Positions 1 to 4,713 of a DNA stretch of 5,046 nt are shown one piece after another. Numbering within the stretch: the stretch's first letter is position 1; the number at the start of each line of letters is the position of its first letter. The DNA lies in NCBI GenBank assembly GCA_031270585.1, contig JAISXK010000140.1, positions 1 to 5,046 on the forward strand, read 5' to 3'. This stretch comes from Clostridiales bacterium (GTDB taxonomy: Bacteria; Bacillota; Clostridia; Christensenellales; CAG-138). A program made the translations under genes and the position numbers. The notes beneath the pieces are model-generated. The model ran no database searches. It worked only from the letters and a program-made list of their open reading frames with translations, and had not been told where the DNA came from.

Positions 1-266
1 CCGTAATTTATCATGCAACGCTCAACGGTTTCGGTATTTTTTACAATGCGGAAGATATATCCGTTCTTATTGCAGAATTTCTCAACCAGTTGGGCAAGCC
101 CCCCCGCCCTACCGTCCAAATCTATATCTTCGGAAAAACGGTCGAGGTTATAACAAAGATACAAAGCAGTGCCACCTTTTAGAATGTAGTTTTCAGTTTC
201 TGTATTCAGAAAGGTGATAAAATCTAATATAATTTGCCCATGCCGAACGCGCCAACTTGAACTCAT
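1..266 (-). CDS. AbiEii/AbiGii-type nucleotidyltransferase toxin, N-terminal part (cut by window edge)
   Basis: Translating the minus strand from ATG at 266-264 gives 88 uninterrupted codons running off the left edge. Residues about 30-53 carry the family hallmark: LKGGTALYLCYNLDRFSEDI followed by DLD. This combines the nucleotidyltransferase GG(T) turn with the paired acidic residues (SEDIDLD) that bind metal and NTP. In type IV toxin-antitoxin systems, AbiEii is a cytoplasmic nucleotidyltransferase that arrests growth and can act in phage abortive infection. The start is well supported: the ATG overlaps the upstream gene's TGA as ATGA, and AAAGGG at 275-280 lies 8 bases upstream, so translation is probably coupled. 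The C-terminal two thirds or so are off-window, so I cannot say whether the gene is intact. Some family members act in processes other than toxicity, so the toxin role is family-based inference. Confidence 0.85.
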   Translation of the reverse strand, partial: MSSSWRVRHGQIILDFITFLNTETENYILKGGTALYLCYNLDRFSEDIDLDGRAGGLAQLVEKFCNKNGYIFRIVKNTETVERCMINY

Positions 267-670
267 AAGTTCAACCCTTTCTTGAAATCAACCCATTTCA
301 TATAATATTCCTTGATCATAAAACAATCTATATCCTGCCAGTTTGGAAGATTCCTCATCATTGATACTTTGTTAAAAATCTCGCTTGTATAATTATCGTT
401 GCAGATAAAGTCTCTGTTCATGCCTTGAGCTACACTGAAATTCCCTAACTCAAGTAAATCTAAAAGTGCGCGGATATGATTTGCAACCGCATAAGTTTCG
501 CTATGTTCAGGAATGGTTTTATCCAACTCAATACCATAATCCTTAAAAAAAGCTTTCTCGGTATCCATGAAGGTAATCTTCTGCCATCTGAGTGCAGAAG
601 CATGCCAATCGCCGCATGTCAACAGCGAGCACGGTATATTCAAGGCGTGAACGCCAGTTATATATTGCAC
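263..670 (-). CDS. Hypothetical 135-aa protein, first gene of the AbiEii module (candidate antitoxin or partner)
   Basis: This 135-aa protein starts at GTG 670-668, with AAGGGAG at 681-687 ten bases upstream, and ends in a TGA that overlaps the next gene's ATG. The sequence is soluble, with no membrane segment or signal peptide. It contains a Cys/Trp-rich N-terminal stretch (GVHALNIPCSLLTCGDWHAS, residues 6-25), a central PEHSETYAVANHIRALLDLL segment (about residues 54-73), and an acidic/aromatic C-terminus (LPNWQDIDCF, then YYMKWVDFKKG). From memory, proteins of this kind sit directly upstream of AbiEii-type genes in Firmicutes, but I know no established function. It does not look like classical AbiEi, which is longer and begins with a winged helix-turn-helix. 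Position and coupling suggest a cognate antitoxin, substrate-recognition partner or regulator; this is inference. The gene is clearly real: dense coding, coupled stop/start, and AT-rich composition like its partner. Confidence 0.8.
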   Translation of the reverse strand: MQYITGVHALNIPCSLLTCGDWHASALRWQKITFMDTEKAFFKDYGIELDKTIPEHSETYAVANHIRALLDLLELGNFSVAQGMNRDFICNDNYTSEIFNKVSMMRNLPNWQDIDCFMIKEYYMKWVDFKKGLNL

Positions 671-876
671 AGCAGAACATCTCCCTTCGCTTTTAATGCT
701 TTATTTCATATGCTATCAAAAGGCTTCCGGCCCGCTTTCAGTTTAGCATAACAAGGCTTTTCTCGCAATAACCATCACGCACGTCTAAATCTGTCGCATC
801 TGTCTGCGCCCACCCTTTTGCGGCGTTAGCGTTTAATCCTGTTGCCAGGCGCTAGAAACCTTGGCGGTTTACCGGT
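671..876. other. Intergenic region between the AbiEii module and the GNAT remnant
   Basis: I find no intact gene on either strand in this stretch. On the minus strand it holds the leader of the 135-aa gene, including its ribosome binding site at 681-687. A weak promoter-like pair lies at 714-719 (TTGATA) and 691-696 (TTAAAA, only 3 of 6 matches to a -10 box) with 17-base spacing, but the implied start would fall inside the ribosome binding site, so I do not call it. Between about 780 and 815 there are two imperfect copies of a 9-base unit (CTGTCGCAT, CTGTCTGCG). The bulged hairpin at 827-854 follows. There is no convincing rho-independent terminator with a T-run, although one would be expected between the ROK operon and this module. 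Confidence 0.5.
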
Positions 877-1143
877 TACGCCGACCTCCTCAAAGAAAAA
901 TTTGACCAACGCCCTTAAGGCCTCTGAGGTATAGCCTTGCCGCCACCATTGCCGGCCAATACAGTAACCGATGTGTACCCTCCCAACGTCTTCCTGCTGA
1001 TGCACGACGGCTATGCTGCCAATTGGTTCGTTAATATCATTGAGAACAATCGCCCAACTGTAATATTCGGGCTTCTGATATAACTCCGTCCATGCTTCGC
1101 GGAAGAATTTTACCTAGCCCGAATGGTCAACGACAGAATATTG
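826..1143 (-). pseudogene. Decayed GNAT-family N-acetyltransferase (RimJ/RimL type) remnant
   Basis: In the minus frame from 1113 down to 877, 79 codons read as a typical GNAT core: YYSWAIVLNDINEPIGSIAV (beta strands 2-3), then RVHIGYCIGRQWWRQGYTSE followed by ALRALVKFFFEE, which contains the acetyl-CoA pyrophosphate-binding loop and its following helix. An intact member has about 160-190 residues. Here an in-frame TAG at 1114-1116 interrupts the frame upstream, only about 11 uncertain codons precede it before the ROK stop, and the initiator and first strands are absent. After residue V79 (877) the conserved NRIEARH-like segment is missing and the frame runs through unrelated sequence to a TAA at 826-828. 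I tried a one-base shift at the break and it did not recover the C-terminus. Both ends therefore look lost and the gene is inactive. It lies 10 bases after the ROK stop, so it may once have followed that operon. Confidence 0.75.
827..854. repeat. Bulged inverted repeat (potential hairpin)
   Basis: The outer arms TAGCG (827-831) and CGCTA (850-854) pair over 5 bases. The inner arms CCTG (838-841) and CAGG (846-849) pair over 4 bases around a 4-base loop. Read on the minus strand the loop is GCAA, a GNRA-type tetraloop. Six unpaired bases (832-837) form a one-sided bulge. The hairpin lies just past the point where acetyltransferase homology ends, so it could mark a recombination or mobile-element scar, or simply be an RNA hairpin. 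There is no T-run next to it, which argues against a standard terminator. Function unknown. Confidence 0.35.
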
Positions 1144-1153
1144 TAAATCATCT

Positions 1154-1945
1154 TTAAAACAGCACGGACAACCCCGTCAGCGCCGCATATTCATCCAGCA
1201 CCACCACTTCCGGCATGGACAGGACATGCCCCAAATGCCCGAGACGTCTGTGCAATTCCTCGCGGAAGCCGCCCTCAATTTGCCGCCACCTGTGATGGAT
1301 AACGCCGCCGGACAGCCCTATCGTTCGCGGCCGGAAGATGAGGGAAAGCTGCGCGGCGAAGCTGCCGAGCCGCCAGCCGAAATATTTGCCGCCGTCGGCG
1401 TCGGTTCTTTTGATCTGCTCCTCAAACCCGGCGCTGCCCAGCAGACGCCAGGCTTCCTTATCCGGCGCATTTGTGACAAGCCTGACATCACCTATTTCCC
1501 AATTGTTCCCGGACAGTGTGCGCAAAACCTCGCCATTTCCATTGAGCACGCCAAAACCCACCGCCGAACCGATGGACAGATGAATGGCGCCGAGTTTGAT
1601 GTTCGGGCGGGTTTTCAGCGCTAACGCATGTGCTTCGCCGTCGTTAATCAGGTGTATCTTTTTGTCGTTTAACGACAACTTCCGTCGGATTGTTTCCGCC
1701 GGATTGCCGCAGAGCCACGGGGTTTTAGGCGCACTTAGCACCTCTCTCCCCCGCATGATGCCCGGCACAGCAACGGCCAACGCATCTGGAGCCAAGCCGC
1801 CGGTCAACTTGCGTATGCAATCAAAAAAGTCTTGCAGGGAGTTGGGATGTTCATGGCGTATGTTTTGCAATCCGCTCCTTGTAGACAAAGCCAGCTTTGC
1901 CCCCGACCCGCCGATGTCAACAACCACGTTAATAGGATATGCCAT
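1154..1945 (-). CDS. ROK-family sugar kinase homologue, short and divergent
   Basis: This cytoplasmic ASKHA-fold protein has 263 aa, against about 290-320 for usual ROK kinases. Motifs in order: phosphate-1 loop DIGGSGAK (10-17), VPG turn (60-62) followed by SAPKTPW, catalytic-base segment INDGEAHALAL (100-110, D102), phosphate-2 loop LSIGSAVGFGVL (123-134), and adenosine loop IGLSGGVI (209-216). ROK kinases use ATP to phosphorylate sugars. Two family hallmarks are altered: the ExGH sugar-binding motif reads EIGD (150-153), and the Cys-rich zinc motif (CxCGxxGCxE) is absent. Substrate specificity, and even sugar kinase activity, is therefore uncertain. No N-terminal helix-turn-helix is present, so it is not a ROK repressor. 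The ATG at 1945 is preferred because AGGAG at 1956-1960 lies 10 bases upstream. An in-frame GTG at 1954 (266 aa) sits one base from that site, though GGAG at 1964-1967 could serve it. The gene begins 36 bases after the GH3 stop and is the last intact gene of the operon. Confidence 0.85.
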   Translation of the reverse strand: MAYPINVVVDIGGSGAKLALSTRSGLQNIRHEHPNSLQDFFDCIRKLTGGLAPDALAVAVPGIMRGREVLSAPKTPWLCGNPAETIRRKLSLNDKKIHLINDGEAHALALKTRPNIKLGAIHLSIGSAVGFGVLNGNGEVLRTLSGNNWEIGDVRLVTNAPDKEAWRLLGSAGFEEQIKRTDADGGKYFGWRLGSFAAQLSLIFRPRTIGLSGGVIHHRWRQIEGGFREELHRRLGHLGHVLSMPEVVVLDEYAALTGLSVLF

Positions 1946-1981
1946 TTGATACACGCTCCTCTTCTCCGTTTTTACAAAGCA

Positions 1982-3664
1982 CTACTCTTTATCTACCAGC
2001 GCGAAGAAAAACCGCTCTTTTTCCGGCGTATCGATGAGCCGGAGCGGTTTGGCCTGATTGCGGGAGGCGCCGCGCATGACCTGCAAGTCCCTGTACAGGG
2101 CGAAGGTCTGGGGCTGCAAGAACACGACCTCGGTCATGCCCAACAGCCCTTCATCCTGGGCAAAGGATATATCCGGGTTGGCTTCGCACAATTTTTGATG
2201 CAAGACCTCCGCCACCCTCTCCGGGTCACGCTTCAAGGCAGGATTCTCCGTCTCGATCAACAGCGTGTAATGCCCCTTGCCAACGCGCAAATCGGGAAAG
2301 ACCGCAAATTCCGTGATGGGGCAGCCCAGGGCTTTGCTGCATTCGCTCACGGCGGCTTCCAGCTGCGCGTAGGTGGTTTTTTCGGCGGCCATGTTGATCA
2401 GCTGGTTTTTGCGGTAGGAAAAGCAAACCTGCGGCGTCTTATTCCAAAACCCCACGACTTTTACCACATCGTTGATCCGGTAGCGGTAAAACCCGGAAAA
2501 GTTTGTAATAACGATTTCATATTCCTGGCCCAATTCCACTTGGTCCAGCGTCAGCGTTTGGGGATCGGGCTTGTCCATTTCCGCCGTCGGGATAAACTCA
2601 TAAAACATCAAATGGGGCAGCAGCACATATTTTGTGCTATTTACTTCCGTAACCACGCCCAGCTGCCCCTCCGACGCGGCGTAGGCAAGATGAAAGAACG
2701 CAACCTCATCGCCGGCGTACATCTGCACGCGCTCGGTATACGGCTGGAAGGCCGCGCTGCCGATGGCGCTGATGGCCGTCAGCTTCGGCCAGACTTTTTT
2801 CAATATGCCCCTGTAATCCTCCGTCTTGAAAATGCCCCGCAACTCCCGGGCCAGCTCCGGCTGGGGCCTGATGCGCTTCAAAAGCGCGGCTCTGATGCCC
2901 GCCGGCATTTTAATGTCCCCATTGATTGTGCCCTTTTCAATATCGTCAAATAAAATAGCCTTGTTCGCAATCAGATAGTTGATAAATTCAAAAACCTCCG
3001 TCATATACTCGGCGCCGATGCAAGGGAGATCCCTTTCGGTAAGAGCAAATCGCACATGTACGTAAAAGAAGTCATGGAGTTGGTTGGCAAAAACACTGCA
3101 AGCCGGCGTCGTAAACATGGTATTGAATATGCGTTTTGCCTTATATGCCGTCATGCCGCCTATGTCCCCCGCCTTAAGGCCGCAGGGCAAGGTTTTTACG
3201 TCCATGTAGGATATGATCAAAATCCTGCGCCCATGCCCTGAGCCGCCGCTTTTGTATAAGGGCGCCAGGCAATGCTGCGCCAGAAATTCATATTGCATAA
3301 TGATGGCAACGCCCTCGCTGGCCACGGGAATGAGCTTTGGGTTCCCAACGCTGCCCGAGGTCTGGGCGTAGCACTTCGGTTTTTTGCGGGTCAGCAGATT
3401 GCTCTCGCCTTTTTTCATCCGGTCGATAGCTTCGCTGTAATCGTCATAAATAGACAAGGGCGCCGCCGCCTTGAATTTTTCAATGCTGTCAATGTCTTTA
3501 AAATGGTACCTTTTGCCGATTTCGGTGTTCACGTTTTCCTTGAGGCGCGACAGCAAAAAGCGGATATTATGCGCAAGCGGGTCATGAGTCGCCCGCTCCA
3601 GTTTTTCATAAGTCCTTTTGGCCACCATACGCATATAGAATAACCCCAAATCTCTTAACCGCAC
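1982..3664 (-). CDS. GH3-family acyl-adenylating acyl-amido synthetase
   Basis: This is a 560-aa soluble protein of full GH3 length (plant GH3 proteins are about 600 aa). GH3 enzymes belong to the ANL adenylating superfamily: they activate a carboxylic acid with ATP to an acyl-AMP and then transfer the acyl group to an amine, usually an amino acid (auxin, jasmonate or benzoate conjugation in plants). ATP/AMP motifs visible: the phosphate loop YAQTSGSVGNPK (99-110), YAASEGQLG (328-336), and GFYRYRINDVVKVVGF (391-406), which leads into the C-terminal domain. That domain carries VGKGHYTLLIE (461-471) and a KPLRLI segment with its conserved Lys (539-544). There is no signal peptide or carrier-protein domain. 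The GTG start at 3664-3662 has a near-perfect AAGGAGG 7 bases upstream; the first in-frame ATG (codon 11) lacks one. The gene follows the CDF gene by 29 bases and precedes the ROK gene. Bacterial GH3 substrates are largely unknown, and the acyl and amine partners cannot be read from this sequence. Confidence 0.92.
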   Translation of the reverse strand: MRLRDLGLFYMRMVAKRTYEKLERATHDPLAHNIRFLLSRLKENVNTEIGKRYHFKDIDSIEKFKAAAPLSIYDDYSEAIDRMKKGESNLLTRKKPKCYAQTSGSVGNPKLIPVASEGVAIIMQYEFLAQHCLAPLYKSGGSGHGRRILIISYMDVKTLPCGLKAGDIGGMTAYKAKRIFNTMFTTPACSVFANQLHDFFYVHVRFALTERDLPCIGAEYMTEVFEFINYLIANKAILFDDIEKGTINGDIKMPAGIRAALLKRIRPQPELARELRGIFKTEDYRGILKKVWPKLTAISAIGSAAFQPYTERVQMYAGDEVAFFHLAYAASEGQLGVVTEVNSTKYVLLPHLMFYEFIPTAEMDKPDPQTLTLDQVELGQEYEIVITNFSGFYRYRINDVVKVVGFWNKTPQVCFSYRKNQLINMAAEKTTYAQLEAAVSECSKALGCPITEFAVFPDLRVGKGHYTLLIETENPALKRDPERVAEVLHQKLCEANPDISFAQDEGLLGMTEVVFLQPQTFALYRDLQVMRGASRNQAKPLRLIDTPEKERFFFALVDKE

Positions 3665-3668
3665 AAAG

Positions 3669-3678
3669 CCCCCTCCTT
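3669..3678 (-). promoter_or_regulatory. Strong ribosome binding site that fixes the GTG start of the GH3 gene
   Basis: The minus strand reads AAGGAGGGGG here. The AAGGAGG core (3672-3678) is a near-complete complement to the 16S rRNA 3' end and lies 7 bases before GTG 3664. This decides the non-ATG start over the in-frame ATGs at 3634 and 3628. It sits inside the 29-base gap after the CDF stop. Confidence 0.8.
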
Positions 3679-3685
3679 ATTTATG

Positions 3686-3735
3686 GCTGCCCTTCATTGC
3701 CGCCCTTCATTGCTGCCCTCCGTTTGCCGCCCGCC
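3686..3735. repeat. Imperfect 13-bp tandem repeat across the 3' end of the CDF gene
   Basis: About 3.8 units of 13 bases on the plus strand: GCTGCCCTTCATT (3686-3698), GCCGCCCTTCATT (3699-3711), GCTGCCCTCCGTT (3712-3724), then a degenerate partial copy TGCCGCCCGCC (3725-3735). Units 1 and 2 differ at one base. Because 13 is not a multiple of three, each unit is read in a different frame of the CDF gene and encodes part of its hydrophilic tail (GGRQTEGSNEGRQ). The CDF stop codon falls in unit 1. Copy-number change here would alter the end of the CDF protein and the spacing to the GH3 gene. Slippage during replication is the probable origin. Confidence 0.75.
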
Positions 3736-4683
3736 ATTTTCACCAATCACGATAGCCGCCACGCTGTTGGGAACCACTTCTTTGACGGAGCGGCTAAAGG
3801 CTTCATATGTCCTGCGTATCCTATCGTATGACGTATTCCCGTCGAAGGAAACCATCAGGTCAATATAGACAAGGCTGCCCGACCGCCTTGTCCGAATGCC
3901 CTGGAAGCCTTCAATGTCGCCCCATATTTTTGAAACGCAGCCCAGTATCTGAAACTGTGTCTTCTCCTCCAGGGTTTTGTCAAGCAGATCGGCCACCGCT
4001 TTGCCTGCGAGTTTTATGTTGAGGGCGCCTATGTACAGGGCGCAGCCAACGCACATGGCAGGGTCCAAATAAACGATAAGGGAAATGTCGCGGAGCATAT
4101 AAGAGACGGCTACCGTAAACAATGCCGCCGCGTCGAAGATAAGGTTCTTTTTGAGCAGCATGACATTGGAATCGATAAAACCGCTCCCGGCGCCTTTAAC
4201 TGTTTTGATCTGTTTGGACAGCAGCCATAGGTCAATGGCCACGTTGACTATTTTTAACGCGATGGCCAGGGGCAGCATTTCTCCCGGCTTGTCCGGGTTT
4301 AGGAAAGAAAATACCGAGGCCGCCAAAACAATGGCGAGCCCGATGAACAAAAGCATGGCGGAAGCAAAGCTGCCCAATGCCTCAAGCTTGCCCATGCCAT
4401 AATCGTATTGAAAGCTGCTGTCGCCCTGCAATTTTTTGGACAGGGAGAAGGAAAGAAAGCTTTGCGAAGCATTGGCTAGCGAATCAAAAGCATCCAGCGC
4501 AAGTATCAGGGAACCGCTTAGCAGGGCTGCGGCCAATACCGCTATTAAGTTTGGCAGTTCGCTGAGAAAGGCCATAAACGCAACCTTCTGCTGAGACTTA
4601 AAGGCGTTTTTGGCCTCGGTTTTATCCACGGCAGCGTCTCTTTCTGAAGGGGCAGCGCCCGGTTTCCGCGCCATGTCGTCCAT
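3694..4683 (-). CDS. Cation diffusion facilitator (CDF) family transporter with atypical metal site
   Basis: Integral membrane protein of 329 aa from the preferred ATG. A hydrophilic N-terminus of about 34 residues is followed by six predicted membrane segments (roughly 35-55, 57-80, 105-127, 137-157, 181-197, 199-220) and a cytoplasmic C-terminal domain (about 240-314), the standard CDF layout. CDF proteins export divalent metals by proton antiport. The family loop after TM2 appears as YDYGMGKLEALG (93-104), matching the usual HPYGHGKxE. The TM2 metal motif reads D67-S-L-A-N71 instead of DxxxD, and the TM5 motif reads N180-L-I-F-D184 instead of HxxxD, so the substrate is uncertain. Two starts are plausible: ATG 4683 with GGAGG (4692-4696) 8 bases upstream, preferred, or TTG 4701 (335 aa) with AAAGGAG 5 bases upstream and a TTGA overlap with the preceding stop. 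The last residues come from a tandem repeat. The gene is tightly coupled to the thioesterase-like gene upstream and GH3 downstream. Confidence 0.88.
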   Translation of the reverse strand: MDDMARKPGAAPSERDAAVDKTEAKNAFKSQQKVAFMAFLSELPNLIAVLAAALLSGSLILALDAFDSLANASQSFLSFSLSKKLQGDSSFQYDYGMGKLEALGSFASAMLLFIGLAIVLAASVFSFLNPDKPGEMLPLAIALKIVNVAIDLWLLSKQIKTVKGAGSGFIDSNVMLLKKNLIFDAAALFTVAVSYMLRDISLIVYLDPAMCVGCALYIGALNIKLAGKAVADLLDKTLEEKTQFQILGCVSKIWGDIEGFQGIRTRRSGSLVYIDLMVSFDGNTSYDRIRRTYEAFSRSVKEVVPNSVAAIVIGENGGRQTEGSNEGRQ

Positions 4684-4691
4684 TGCCTTAT

Positions 4692-4713
4692 CCTCCGTCA
4701 ATATAACTCCTTT
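4692..4713 (-). promoter_or_regulatory. Two stacked ribosome binding sites serving alternative starts of the CDF gene
   Basis: AAAGGAG (4707-4713) lies 5 bases before a TTG at 4701 that overlaps the upstream TGA. GGAGG (4692-4696) lies just after that stop and 8 bases before ATG 4683. Both starts share the CDF frame and differ by six residues. ATG with GGAGG is the more conventional choice, but either or both could be used. Confidence 0.6.

Noticed and set aside
691..719. Promoter for the AbiEii module (TTGATA, 17 bases, TTAAAA)
   Set aside because: The -10 box matches only 3 of 6 bases and the predicted start would fall within the ribosome binding site at 681-687.
476..751. A 91-codon plus-strand frame opposite the 135-aa gene
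   Set aside because: It is antisense to a gene with a coupled stop/start and good ribosome binding site, and the protein is unrecognisable.
738..851. A 37-codon minus-strand open stretch after the GNAT remnant ending in DGYCEKSLVMLN
   Set aside because: It starts right after a stop (852-854), has no initiation codon with a ribosome binding site near its beginning and no recognisable family. It may be part of an intergenic repeat.
1226..1949. Several plus-strand open frames (1226-1624, 1338-1583, 1584-1949) opposite the ROK gene
   Set aside because: They are antisense to a gene with ordered ROK motifs and show no family resemblance of their own.
2226..2426. A 66-codon minus-strand frame inside the GH3 gene
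   Set aside because: It is an out-of-frame shadow of GH3 without homology or a credible translation start.
1832..2953. A 373-codon open frame on the plus strand opposite the GH3 and ROK genes
   Set aside because: It is fully antisense to a GH3 enzyme with clear motifs and excellent start signals. The translation has no recognisable domain. GC-rich codons on the real strand keep this frame open by chance.
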